Source: Mesorhizobium caraganae (lineage in GTDB: Bacteria; Pseudomonadota; Alphaproteobacteria; Rhizobiales; Rhizobiaceae). From it: 64,000 nt of DNA. The DNA is taken from positions 62,001 through 126,000 of the forward strand of contig NZ_JAFCGY010000012.1 in the NCBI RefSeq assembly GCF_016836705.1. The letters are read 5' to 3'. The translations under genes were made by a program, and so were the position numbers. The notes beneath the pieces are model-generated. The model was not told the origin of the DNA and made no database searches. It worked only from the letters and a program-made list of their open reading frames with translations. Positions 1 to 8,515 of the stretch are shown piece after piece; position 1 is the first letter of the stretch, and every line of letters begins with the position of its first letter.

Positions 1-1
1 T

Positions 2-150
2 CGCCAACTATGGTTCGAAATCGTCGTGCACGGCAGCTCCATAACGATCACCATCCCAGACATCGAAAGCATGACCGACGACGAGTTAGAACAGCTTGCG
101 CGAATGCGAGACGGCCGATGGAGCGCGCAGACCAAGCGCTTATGCGCCGG
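2..150 (+). pseudogene. Coding-like N-terminal segment in another frame, open at window edge
   Basis: Frame 2 reads without a stop from the left edge and encodes a plausible segment with SITITIPDIE and DDELEQLARMRDGRW. After about position 150 the frame turns into low-complexity shadow sequence. It may be the real N-terminus of the following CxxC protein, displaced by a one-base frameshift, or the end of an upstream overlapping gene. The left edge hides the answer. Confidence 0.35.
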
Positions 151-1476
151 TTCAACACCGATAAGCTCAATCTCAATCGGGCATGGGCTGGCACCTGGCA
201 GGGCTGGACATGCCCATGCTGCCGGAGGACAAAGCCGCAGATTGCGAGACTCACGACATCCGGCGTCCTGCTATGTCAACTTGAATTGCACCACGACCAC
301 TTAGGCGATAAGGCCGGGAAGCTATTCGAGGAAATCAACCAGAAGTCGGACGATCGCGAGTTCAACATCCAAGTGTCGCATGCCAAGTACGGCATGCTCC
401 AGTTCTTGGAACGCTTCGAACGAACGCTCATCTGTATCGACTGCAATCTGGCAGAGGGAAGCGCTAAGGCGGCACTCGACAGCGCCGTGGATTGGGACTT
501 CACTTTCTCACCGAAAGAAATCACCGGGTTTATTCGCGCCACCGACAACGGTGTCCATACAGTCGATTTTGAGGCGGCACGCACGACGTGGGAGCGGGTG
601 AAGCCAGACATCGCGGATCGCCTCGATTTTGCTGAGCGGATGGCAATACGGTTCGCCAAGGGGAAGAACCGTCGCGAAGTGGCGATCGGGATGCGGGCCG
701 ATTTCTGGATCGATGACCGGGCGCTGGTATGGGCGCAGGTTACAGACGCATTGCCGCACCTAGACCGTGGCAGCATCGGCATGAAAGTACTTGCCCGATC
801 GGTTGCGCGGGACGCCGTTGGCAAATCAGCAAAACGGAAGGTGAAGCCTGCCGGCAAGCCGCCCACCGATGCTGAGTTCGCCGATGTAGGGGGCCAGAAC
901 GGCGAACAAAAGCATTGGAATGCTGTAAGCGAGGATTGGACGTGCGGGTGCTGTAAGCGCGCCAAGCGGGAGATATGCAGGAAGTCGAACAAGGGAAAAT
1001 GGACGGCGCACATCCACATCATTCGGGATTGGATTGCGGAGGAGGATGTCAGCAACCTCTACTGGCGCGGTGGCGACATGACGGGTGGAATGGTAATCGG
1101 CTCCCATGTCACTGTGCTCATCTGCCAAGACTGCCGGAATATCATTTCTGAGGTCCAGCGTCGTGATGGCACGCTGGAGGAGTCGAGCTTGACGCTCGGG
1201 GAGGTAGAGGCTGCTATCGTCGCAATTGCCCCTAACCAGATGCACGATGTTGACTATGAGTGGGCAATCGAGACGGCGCGGAACAACCGCGATCTTGTTG
1301 CAGCCGTGGACGAGGATCACCGGCACGCACGCGATGCCCTTGCAAAGTTGGCTCGTGCCAAATGGCTCATGAAAGCGGTTCCATGTTCTTTTGAGAAGGC
1401 ACGCTGCTTCATGGGTTACGAGCACGCAAAGGCGGAAGACGTCGATCTAGAGGAAGGCGACGCCTACATGGATTAG
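118..1476 (+). CDS. Hypothetical protein with two CxxC/HNH-like zinc-binding repeats
   Basis: The protein has two similar halves. The first carries WTCPCCRRTK, then LELHHDH, then LICIDCN. The second carries WTCGCCKRAK, then IHII, then LICQDCRN. Each half therefore offers two CxxC pairs, as in zinc-ribbon or HNH-endonuclease folds, and only the first has the His-rich HHDH stretch. A role in DNA or RNA binding or cleavage is inferred only. The start is uncertain: ATG 118 and ATG 142 are both possible and neither has a clear Shine-Dalgarno sequence. A different frame, open from the window edge to about position 150, also looks coding (motif DDELEQLARMRDGRW), so the true N-terminus may be joined by a frameshift or belong to an overlapping gene. 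Confidence 0.6.
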   Translation: MERADQALMRRFNTDKLNLNRAWAGTWQGWTCPCCRRTKPQIARLTTSGVLLCQLELHHDHLGDKAGKLFEEINQKSDDREFNIQVSHAKYGMLQFLERFERTLICIDCNLAEGSAKAALDSAVDWDFTFSPKEITGFIRATDNGVHTVDFEAARTTWERVKPDIADRLDFAERMAIRFAKGKNRREVAIGMRADFWIDDRALVWAQVTDALPHLDRGSIGMKVLARSVARDAVGKSAKRKVKPAGKPPTDAEFADVGGQNGEQKHWNAVSEDWTCGCCKRAKREICRKSNKGKWTAHIHIIRDWIAEEDVSNLYWRGGDMTGGMVIGSHVTVLICQDCRNIISEVQRRDGTLEESSLTLGEVEAAIVAIAPNQMHDVDYEWAIETARNNRDLVAAVDEDHRHARDALAKLARAKWLMKAVPCSFEKARCFMGYEHAKAEDVDLEEGDAYMD

Positions 1477-1604
1477 CTGCTAGGTGAAGGCCTCAGATTT
1501 GAGGAGAGCAACGCAGTAGAACGGGATTTGCGGAGGGCATTAACCTGGGCAAACCTTTCGTCCCCGTGGGCCGAATGCCGCCTAAGGGTAGGTTGGAGGG
1601 ATCC

Positions 1605-2375
1605 TCATTCAGGCACCTCGGATCGGACATCGAGATCACAGCCTTCGATTTCATCGTCCTCCTCGAGCACCCCGCTTGTCGCAATTGGAATGTCGCCAGG
1701 CAGAAGCCGTTCCTTGCTCAGCAGCCCGGCATCCTCGAGCGCCTCGATATCCGGCAGGTCGCGTAGCGTGTCGAGGCCGAACTCGAGTAGGAACGCCTTT
1801 GTCGTGACATAGGTGTAGGGGGCGCCAGGTGTCGGACTGCGCGGACCGCAGGCGATCAGCTTCGCCCCGCGCAGATGACCGATGAGATCGCGCGAAACTT
1901 CCTTACCAAAAAAGCTCGATAGTTCTCCGCGCGTGATCGGCTGGAAATAAGCGATGCACATCAGCACCAGCACGTCCGACTGCGTCAGGTCTACGGCACG
2001 CCCGTTCCCGCCGGCGGCTGTGCCAAATGCACTGCGGATGGCGTCGGCATAGGCCGGGCGGGTCAGGTGCCTCCAGCCGCCGGCGACCGTGGCCAGGTCG
2101 TAGGGCCGGCCTCGCAACTCCCCGCGGATGTCGTCGATCAGCAGATCGATGCTGCAGCTTTTTCCAACGATGCGGGCGAGCATGTCGCGAGTGACAGGCT
2201 CGCTGGCAGCAAAAGACGCGCACGTCGTTTGGTTCGCCAGCCACCATTGCTGCCCCTCATTTTCGTCGCCCTGGACCGAGACTGGAAGTCGTTCCCTGCA
2301 CAGCGAAAAACAGGGGACCTTATGTAACGTCAAGCACAGATTTTCTGATGGCTGATGGCTTGTCGATTTGACCAC
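1605..2375 (-). CDS. scpB: Accessory ScpB-like segregation/condensation protein
   Basis: The central and C-terminal parts match the ScpB winged-helix family, which partners SMC and ScpA in chromosome condensation. Visible hallmarks are FAASEPVTRDMLARIVG, IDDIRGELRGRPYDL, LRGAKLIACGP, PTPGAPYTYVTT and LRDLPDIEALEDAGLLSKE. This is the divergent plasmid or island type of ScpB, not the chromosomal smc partner gene, because no scpA is adjacent. The first 60 or so residues do not resemble the family, and homology begins only near FAASEPV, so the N-terminus may be replaced or frameshifted and the start is unsure. A second, broken relative lies at 5.9-6.3 kb. Confidence 0.65.
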   Translation of the reverse strand: MVKSTSHQPSENLCLTLHKVPCFSLCRERLPVSVQGDENEGQQWWLANQTTCASFAASEPVTRDMLARIVGKSCSIDLLIDDIRGELRGRPYDLATVAGGWRHLTRPAYADAIRSAFGTAAGGNGRAVDLTQSDVLVLMCIAYFQPITRGELSSFFGKEVSRDLIGHLRGAKLIACGPRSPTPGAPYTYVTTKAFLLEFGLDTLRDLPDIEALEDAGLLSKERLLPGDIPIATSGVLEEDDEIEGCDLDVRSEVPE

Positions 2376-2520
2376 GGCGACAATTTAGCCCCGGAACGTC
2401 CGGGCGCGCGGCATCTCGCATTCGGATCGATTTAGATGCCCGAATTTTTCATGTTAATGCGGCCTTAATAATCCGCAGCTAATGTGAGTGGGAACGCGTA
2501 TTCAGTTCGAGTAGCTCTGC

Positions 2521-2562
2521 AAAAAGCCCGCCGCTCTTGCCCTCAAGAGTGGCGGGTTTTTC
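2521..2562. terminator. Bidirectional rho-independent terminator
   Basis: GCCCGCC-G-CTCTT pairs with AAGAG-T-GGCGGG around a 6-nt loop. The stem is preceded by A5 and followed by T5, so it can work on both strands. No intact gene lies immediately upstream on either side, which suggests that a gene once here was lost. Confidence 0.75.
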
Positions 2563-2605
2563 GGCTGTGAAACGCTGGCGCGGAGAAGGCGGTGCTTCAG
2601 TCAAT

Positions 2606-2830
2606 CTAATCGCTGCGCCGCAAACAGGTCGCGACCGGCGGGCAGCAGGACATCGTCGGCAAGCCGTTGTTTTTACAGCAGCGCGTCACGATCGCCCACT
2701 GGTTTTGCCAAGCCGTCATTCGGAGTTCCATTGCGTTCAGGCCGGACTGAATCCGGCGCGCATCGTTAGATGTCCGCCCATCCTTCTGCAGCACCTCGAG
2801 AATGGAGATATCAATCCTATTGAGCGGCAT
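2606..2830 (-). pseudogene. Remnant of Lrp/AsnC-type regulator (N-terminal fragment)
   Basis: Reading leftwards from ATG 2830, the first 23 residues (MPLNRIDISILEVLQKDGR and following) match the start of Lrp/AsnC helix-turn-helix regulators. The rest does not continue the family. Lrp-type regulators are commonly divergent from alanine dehydrogenase genes and control them with alanine or leucine as effector. Here only the beginning remains, 157 bp from ald, so ald has probably lost its local regulator. Confidence 0.55.
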
Positions 2831-2986
2831 TTTTCGTGAATCCTGCGAATATCCTGCTATTTCGCGCAACGATTATCGAAACCTGCCAGTTCGCGCAAGC
2901 GCATTCGCAAACACCTGCGCAGCAATTCGTGGTTCACTCCACCAATACAGGGAACGAGCCCAAAAGGGCCGGATCAGGAGAAGACA

Positions 2987-4102
2987 ATGCGCGTCGGCTG
3001 TCCCAAGGAAATCAAGAACCACGAATATCGCGTCGGCCTCACACCCGGCTCGGTCCGCGAATATGTCGCCCATGGCCATGAAGTGCTGGTCGAGACCGGC
3101 GCCGGCGCCGGCATCGGCGCCGATGACAACGCCTACCGCGCCGCCGGTGCCACGATGGCCAAGACGGCCGCAGATGTGTTTGCCAAGTCCGACATGATCG
3201 TCAAGGTGAAGGAGCCGCAGCCCAACGAATGGGTCCAGCTTCGCGACGGACAGATCCTCTACACCTATCTCCACTTCGCTCCGGATCCCGAGCAGACCAA
3301 AGGCCTGCTGGCCTCCGGCGTGACCGCGATCGCCTACGAAACCGTGACCGATGACCGCGGCGGCCTGCCGCTGCTGGCGCCGATGTCGGAAGTCGCCGGT
3401 CGCCTGTCGATCCAGGCCGGCGCCACGGCGCTGCAGAAGGCCAATGGCGGCCGCGGCGTGCTGCTCGGCGGCGTGCCCGGCGTGTTGCCCGGCAAGGTCA
3501 CGGTGCTCGGCGGCGGGGTCGTCGGTCTGCATGCCGCCCGCATGGCGGCCGGCCTTGGCGCCGACGTCACCATCATCGACCGCTCGATTCCGCGCCTGCG
3601 TCAGCTCGACGACCTCTTCGCCGGTCGCGTCCACACCCGTTACTCGACCGTTGAGGCGCTCGAGGAAGAGTGCTTTTCGGCCGACATCATCGTCGGCGCC
3701 GTGCTCATTCCGGGCGCCGCGGCACCCAAGCTGGTTTCGCGCGAAATGCTGTCCGGCATGAAGAAGGGCTCGGTGCTTGTCGACGTCGCCATCGACCAGG
3801 GTGGCTGCTTCGAGACCTCGCATGCCACCACCCATGCCGAGCCGACCTACGAGGTTGACGGTGTCATCCATTACTGCGTCGCCAACATGCCCGGCGCGGT
3901 GCCGGTCACCTCGGCCCATGCGCTTAACAACGCGACGCTTCACTATGGCCTGCAGCTTGCCGACAAGGGCCTGAAGGCGCTGGTCGACGACCACCATTTG
4001 CGCAACGGCCTGAATGTCCACAAAGGCAAGATCACCAACCGCGCGGTGGCCGAAGCGCTCGGTTACGAGCTGGTCGAGCCCAAGGCGGTACTGGCGGCCT
4101 GA
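2987..4102 (+). CDS. ald: Alanine dehydrogenase
   Basis: This NAD-dependent cytosolic enzyme (EC 1.4.1.1) interconverts L-alanine and pyruvate plus ammonia. Its 371 residues are the normal family length. The N-terminus MRVGCPKEIKNHEYRVG, the Lys of IVKVKEPQ and the His of YLHFAPD form the substrate and catalytic site. The Rossmann fold is at VTVLGGGVVGLHAARMA, near residue 170. The conserved MPGAVPVTSAHALNNAT segment is intact. ATG 2987 is preceded by the Shine-Dalgarno AGGAG, and a strong terminator follows the stop, so it is a single-gene unit. In rhizobia the enzyme serves alanine catabolism and, in bacteroids, nitrogen export. The divergent regulator is broken. Confidence 0.97.
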   Translation: MRVGCPKEIKNHEYRVGLTPGSVREYVAHGHEVLVETGAGAGIGADDNAYRAAGATMAKTAADVFAKSDMIVKVKEPQPNEWVQLRDGQILYTYLHFAPDPEQTKGLLASGVTAIAYETVTDDRGGLPLLAPMSEVAGRLSIQAGATALQKANGGRGVLLGGVPGVLPGKVTVLGGGVVGLHAARMAAGLGADVTIIDRSIPRLRQLDDLFAGRVHTRYSTVEALEEECFSADIIVGAVLIPGAAAPKLVSREMLSGMKKGSVLVDVAIDQGGCFETSHATTHAEPTYEVDGVIHYCVANMPGAVPVTSAHALNNATLHYGLQLADKGLKALVDDHHLRNGLNVHKGKITNRAVAEALGYELVEPKAVLAA

Positions 4103-4132
4103 TTCCAGTTACAACAGTTTCCTCCCTGTCTC

Positions 4133-4164
4133 GCCCGCCGGTTCGTTCCGGCGGGCGCTTTTTC
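4133..4164 (+). terminator. Rho-independent terminator of ald
   Basis: A perfect 9-bp stem GCCCGCCGG/CCGGCGGGC with a 6-nt loop is followed by GCTTTTT, 30 bp after the ald stop. Confidence 0.85.
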
Positions 4165-4880
4165 TTGGCGATGATTGGCCAGAGGCGTCTTCCCCTCCCT
4201 TTCCGTCAATGTCGCGGTGCAACTCGTCGGGGCGAAACGCTAGTCGACGATGAAGCTGAAGCGCAATCCGAACCTGGACATCGCCAGCCCCCGGCTTTTC
4301 CTGATGCGACGGGTACCAGGGCCCCTTCGATATCACGGCAGGTGGTCTATCAGTTGATTCACATACTGGTGGAGACCGATATGCTGAGAAAGATCGGCTG
4401 CTGCTCATGTGCATTGGGCTTCGCCGCTGATGCCATCGATCAGTAGATCAGGACATCTCAACATCAATGTAGGTTGCGGCACCAACCGTCACACATCGGC
4501 ACTCACGACGATCCATATGCGCCGTGATGATAGATCAATGCCGGGCCCGGCTCTCCGCTCACCACATGTCGGACGCTCCCGAGCACAAGTGCGTGGCTAT
4601 GTCGTATGATCGAGAAGGTCGGGTCTCACCGGCATCGCAAGCGCAGCGGTGAAGCCGCGGACTGGAATCGGGCATGTCGCCGAACGACGTGCGGAAACGG
4701 ATCGGTTTACTGCCCTTGCTCGTCTGAGCTCGATTCGCTGGCAACAGCGCCGTTCGGCGGCAAAGCTTGCCGCTTGCGTCGCAACGAGCTGGGCATCCGT
4801 CTGCCTGCGCGTATCCAGCAAGCGATGATCGGCTTCATCGAGGGTCCAGTAGCGGATCAGGGTGGCGCACTCAGCGGCGA
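4165..4880. other. No convincing gene
   Basis: Several short frames are open on both strands, but none has family-like motifs or a matched ribosome binding site. I see no RNA gene. It probably holds decayed sequence between ald and the ProQ-like gene. Confidence 0.5.
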
Positions 4881-5357
4881 TCAAGCCATCGGCTTTCGGA
4901 AAGACCGGCGACGCTTCGTCTCAACGACTATTCCGGTCGGGCTGTCGGCCGTTTTCTTCGCCTTGAAAACGGCCGTTTGCTTCGGTTTCGGTTTGGGTGG
5001 CGCTTCAGGCTCTGCCCTTGGCTCCGGCGTTTGCTTGGGCTCTTGCTTGTCCTTGCGGCACAGCAAAGCCTTGGCGGTGGCCGCGTCCGCATCCGATACC
5101 TCGCCGGCCGGCTCGCCATCGAGATCGACCCGCGCGGCGCCGGCATCCAGTCTCGCCAAGTATCTGGCTATCCTGGTATAGGCGCGCAGGGCTCTCCTCA
5201 ATTCATCATCAGACAGTTCGCCATCAAGCGCGCGAATGTCTTGATGGATGCCGATCTTGAGCGGCCTGGGGGCTTTCGGATTGAACGCCGCAGGCCACTT
5301 TGCCGATAGATGGCGGAAAAGCTGTGCGGGCGATTTCCCTCGGCTAGCGGTCGACAT
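4881..5357 (-). CDS. ProQ/FinO-family RNA chaperone
   Basis: Residues about 10-95 form a ProQ/FinO domain: AQLFRHLSAKWPAAFNP, RPLKIGIHQDI, LSDDELRRALRAYT and the RVDLDGEPAGEVS segment are typical. The C-terminal third is a basic, Lys/Pro-rich, unstructured tail, as in many alphaproteobacterial members. Such proteins bind structured RNAs and can control plasmid transfer or small-RNA pairing. ATG 5357 is chosen because the homology begins just after it and a GAGG sequence lies 8 nt upstream; the longer frame to 5540 adds unrelated residues. It stands alone. Confidence 0.8.
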   Translation of the reverse strand: MSTASRGKSPAQLFRHLSAKWPAAFNPKAPRPLKIGIHQDIRALDGELSDDELRRALRAYTRIARYLARLDAGAARVDLDGEPAGEVSDADAATAKALLCRKDKQEPKQTPEPRAEPEAPPKPKPKQTAVFKAKKTADSPTGIVVETKRRRSFRKPMA

Positions 5358-5889
5358 GATCAAGCCTCGCCCGATTTGTTTTCGTTCCCAATTCTGACCC
5401 TTCGTAGCACGCATATATGCAATGATTATGGGCGTCTGAGAAAAATGGGCATTCGTCCCGCACGCAAAGCAGCGGGCCCTGGCTCCTCTAGATCGAGTAC
5501 CGTTGCCCGGATTCCGAGATACATGAGATGTCGCTTCCAACCTCTCGCGACTTCTGAGGAACGGAAACGATCAATCGGACGGCGACCTCGCGAACGCGCA
5601 AGAACTGTAGGACTGGCGCTTTCGAGCCTGGAATTCCCTGGCTCCTCAACGCACAAGGCACGACTATGGTCGACCCTGTTGCAGACGGCGAAGGTACGTC
5701 CGCGCGGTGACGGGCACGGCCCGGGGGGATCCGTCCGTTGAACAGGCCGTTGATGTAGCTCTTCCCGTCGGCCGCCCACTCTTTCCGATCCGTCGGAAGA
5801 AAACCGATTGCGGGGTCGGCCAAGCGACAGCCGCAGACTAAGCGTGTCGCTCGTCCAACATTAATGCCGGCAAGCAGGCGGCCGAGATC
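5358..5889. other. No intact gene
   Basis: The - strand is open across most of this stretch in one frame, but the translation is not recognisable and has no family motifs. It borders the scrambled scpB remnant and is probably decayed sequence. Confidence 0.4.
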
Positions 5890-6320
5890 GCCAAAAAGGC
5901 GATGCCCGACGGCGGCAAGTGCCTCGGCTTCGTCGGCAATCGCCAGCGGTATTTCACCGGCAAGCAGCTGCTCCTTGCTGAGAAAACCGGCGTCTTCGAG
6001 CGCATCCGTGTCTGGCAAATCACGCAGAGTGTTGAACCCAAAATGGGCGAGGAATGTCGGCGCGTCCGCGACGCGCTCCGCGGCCAACCGTATGAACTCG
6101 TTGCCGCCGTCGTCAATGATCGGTCGAGATCGCACTCCCCGTCCGACGACGCGCGCCAGGGTGTGCCTATCGACGGGATCCGGAGACGCGAAGATGACCG
6201 CTTTCTGTGGCGAGCGGATCCGACCGTGGAGACGCTCCGGCAACAAGGGTTCATCGCCGCCGGGCCGCACAGCCCGACGTCCGATGCGCCCTACACCTTC
6301 GACCTGAGGCGCCACAAGAT
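5890..6320. pseudogene. Scrambled scpB remnant with segments on both strands
   Basis: Four pieces of one ScpB-like protein can be read, in mixed orientation. On the - strand: VIFASPDPVDRHTLARVVG to IIDD (about 6200-6118), and TFLAHFGFNTLRDLPDTDAL to KEQLLAGEIPLA (about 6060-5940). On the + strand: RDALRGQPYELVAAV (about 6070-6114), and TLRQQGFIAAGP to APYTF (about 6229-6300). In an intact ScpB these follow in the order IIDD, RDALRG, LRQQGF, FLAHFGF. Inversions of short internal segments would explain the pattern. No functional protein is expected. Confidence 0.6.
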
Positions 6321-6581
6321 GGCGCAGTTCCGCGGCACCAATTTGTAGATCGCCACCGACCGCGTCCTCGAAAAGCACGACCTCACCGAAAAGAACATCT
6401 GCATCGCAGCTGCCGTTATCTTCTGGCTTTGATCAATGAGTTCTGGCCCTGGTTTGTCAGTGGCGAAAGATAACACTTATAAAGAATTACCTGACACTGT
6501 CATCTTGTGCTCTGCGCCTCATCAGGGTGATTTCACCAGGAATGCCTGCAGGGTATTTAGGAACGCGGATCGGCGGTTAAC

Positions 6582-8429
6582 GTGCTGCATCTCCAGAACA
6601 ATATTCTCGAAATGATCGCCAGGGGCGAAACGCTCGAAGCGACGACGGACCGTCTTTGCCGCCAGATCGAGAAACTGTTGCCGGGCGTCAGGTGTTCCGT
6701 TCTGCGCGTTGACGGTAATGGCTTGTTGCATCCCCTCCCAGGTTCCAGCTTCCCGAATGAATACATGGCTCTTCTCGAAGGCCTGATGATCGGCCCGCTT
6801 GTGGGCTCCTGCGGCAGTGCGGCCTACCTAGGAATGGCCGTAGCTGCGAAGGACATCGCGACCGACCCGCGCTGGGTCAGCTTCAAGGAGCCAGTCCTGG
6901 CGCTGGGCCTGAAGGCCTGCTGGTCGAGCCCGATCTGCGACGCCGCCGGCGCTGTGCTCGGCACCCTTGCCCTATACTTTACGGAGAAGCGCGGCCCCTC
7001 CCCGCGCGAGGAGGAGGTCGTCGCCTCGTGTACCTCCCTGTGCGCCATCGCGCTTGAGCGTCACCAGCGGGTCATCGAGGGCGAGCGCGGCGCCTATGTC
7101 GATGCCCTCACCAACCTGCCGAACCGGGCGAGTTTGGACGTCGCCTTAGAGCGGCTGTCCTTTGGCCAACCTAGCGCCTGGGCGGTCCTGATCATCGACC
7201 TCGACAACCTGAAGACCATCAACGACACCTTCGGCCATGCGGCCGGCGATGCTTTGCTACAGACGGTGGCGTCACGTCTCGCCGAAAGCGTAGCGCCTGA
7301 CCGTGTGTTCCGCATGGGCGGCGACGAGTTCGCCGTGATCCTTCAGCGAGCCGGAGCGGCCGCCGGCATCGAGAGCACGGCGCATCATATTCTCGACACT
7401 CTGGCTGTGCCCGCCGACTGCGACGGGCACATGATCCTGGCACAGGCTACCATCGGCGGCGCAGTGCTGTCGGCGGGGGACGTCGATGCGAAAAGCGTGC
7501 GCCAAAACGCCGATTTCGCGCTCTACCACGCCAAGGAAACCTCGCGGGGCGGCTTCGTGCTGTACTCGCCGGGAATTGGCAGCGCAATCAAGACCCGGAT
7601 CGAGGTGATCCGCGATGTTGATGTGGCTTTGCGCGAAGGCCGGATCGACGCGTTCTATCAGCCGATCCTGCGGCTCGACACCCGCGCGATCGTCGGCATG
7701 GAGGCCCTGTGCCGCCTTCGCAAGCCGGATGGCGAGGTCGTTTCCGCCGCTGCGTTTCACCAGGCGACGTCCGATGTCAGCGTCGCCTCGCATCTGACGG
7801 AACGCATGATGGCGATCGTCGCAGCGGACGCGCGCTCGTGGCTGGATCAAGGTATCCCGTTGCAGCATGTCGGCATCAACATCACCTCAGCCGATTTTCA
7901 TAGCGGCACGCTTTACGCGCGTCTCGAAGCCGCCTTCGGCCGGGAGAACGTTCCGTTGAAGCATATCATTTTGGAGGTCACGGAGTCGGTCTATCTCGGC
8001 CAGCGCGATCCGGTCGTGGCTCGAGAGATCAAGGCGTTGCGGGCCCATGGCCTACGCGTCGCGCTCGATGATTTCGGAACCGGCTTCGCTTCGCTCACGC
8101 ATCTGCTGACGGTGCCCGTCGATATCATCAAGATCGACAAATCCTTCATTGACCGCCTTGTCCAGGGGGATCCGAGCCTGGCGATCGTCGAGGGCTTGGT
8201 CGGCATCGCCCACAAGCTCGACATCCAGGTCATCGCCGAAGGCATCGAGAACGAAGCCCAGGCCGTTTTACTTGCGGAGATCGGGTGCCAGCTGGGTCAG
8301 GGGTATTTGTTTTCGCAAGCGGTACCACGTCAAATAGCGAAAGACCTTTTGAAGCGGTTCGGGCGACCACCTGCTGAGGAAACCAGGGCGGCGAGCGACA
8401 TAGCGAACCCAATCGATCTGATCGCCTGA
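6582..8429 (+). CDS. GAF-GGDEF-EAL cyclic-di-GMP enzyme, copy 1
   Basis: Domains run in the order GAF (about residues 10-165), GGDEF (about 175-325) and EAL (about 345-600). The diguanylate cyclase motif is intact (FRMGGDEFAVIL). The phosphodiesterase site also looks intact: MEALCRLR, the Asn of GINIT, the Glu of ILEVTES, DDFGTG, the Lys of IKIDKSF and AEGIENEAQ. It may therefore make or degrade cyclic-di-GMP, with the GAF domain sensing a small ligand. No membrane segment is seen, so it is likely cytosolic. The start is GTG 6582, because TAG at 6558 closes the frame upstream; the ribosome binding site is weak. A PAS-GGDEF gene follows 86 bp downstream. An intact paralogue lies at 51733. Confidence 0.92.
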   Translation: MLHLQNNILEMIARGETLEATTDRLCRQIEKLLPGVRCSVLRVDGNGLLHPLPGSSFPNEYMALLEGLMIGPLVGSCGSAAYLGMAVAAKDIATDPRWVSFKEPVLALGLKACWSSPICDAAGAVLGTLALYFTEKRGPSPREEEVVASCTSLCAIALERHQRVIEGERGAYVDALTNLPNRASLDVALERLSFGQPSAWAVLIIDLDNLKTINDTFGHAAGDALLQTVASRLAESVAPDRVFRMGGDEFAVILQRAGAAAGIESTAHHILDTLAVPADCDGHMILAQATIGGAVLSAGDVDAKSVRQNADFALYHAKETSRGGFVLYSPGIGSAIKTRIEVIRDVDVALREGRIDAFYQPILRLDTRAIVGMEALCRLRKPDGEVVSAAAFHQATSDVSVASHLTERMMAIVAADARSWLDQGIPLQHVGINITSADFHSGTLYARLEAAFGRENVPLKHIILEVTESVYLGQRDPVVAREIKALRAHGLRVALDDFGTGFASLTHLLTVPVDIIKIDKSFIDRLVQGDPSLAIVEGLVGIAHKLDIQVIAEGIENEAQAVLLAEIGCQLGQGYLFSQAVPRQIAKDLLKRFGRPPAEETRAASDIANPIDLIA

Positions 8430-8515
8430 CGGAAATCCCTTCCTTGGGGGTGGCTTGATCAGCCGATAAAGAACGCTGCGGCACCCGCGAAAAAGAGTCC
8501 GGAAAGGAAACAAAT

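Noticed and set aside
2440..2520. Possible tRNA end (TTCGAGT-like) before the terminator at 2521
   Set aside because: No cloverleaf, acceptor stem or CCA could be assembled.
2873..4021. Long - strand frame of 382 codons opposite ald
   Set aside because: It is the complementary shadow of ald; the + strand protein has all family motifs, and the - strand translation is His/Arg/Gly-rich noise.
6522..6731. Small - strand frame at the start of both c-di-GMP modules (6522 and 51685)
   Set aside because: It is conserved only because the whole 3.25 kb is duplicated; it overlaps the GAF domain coding sequence antisense and lacks a ribosome binding site.
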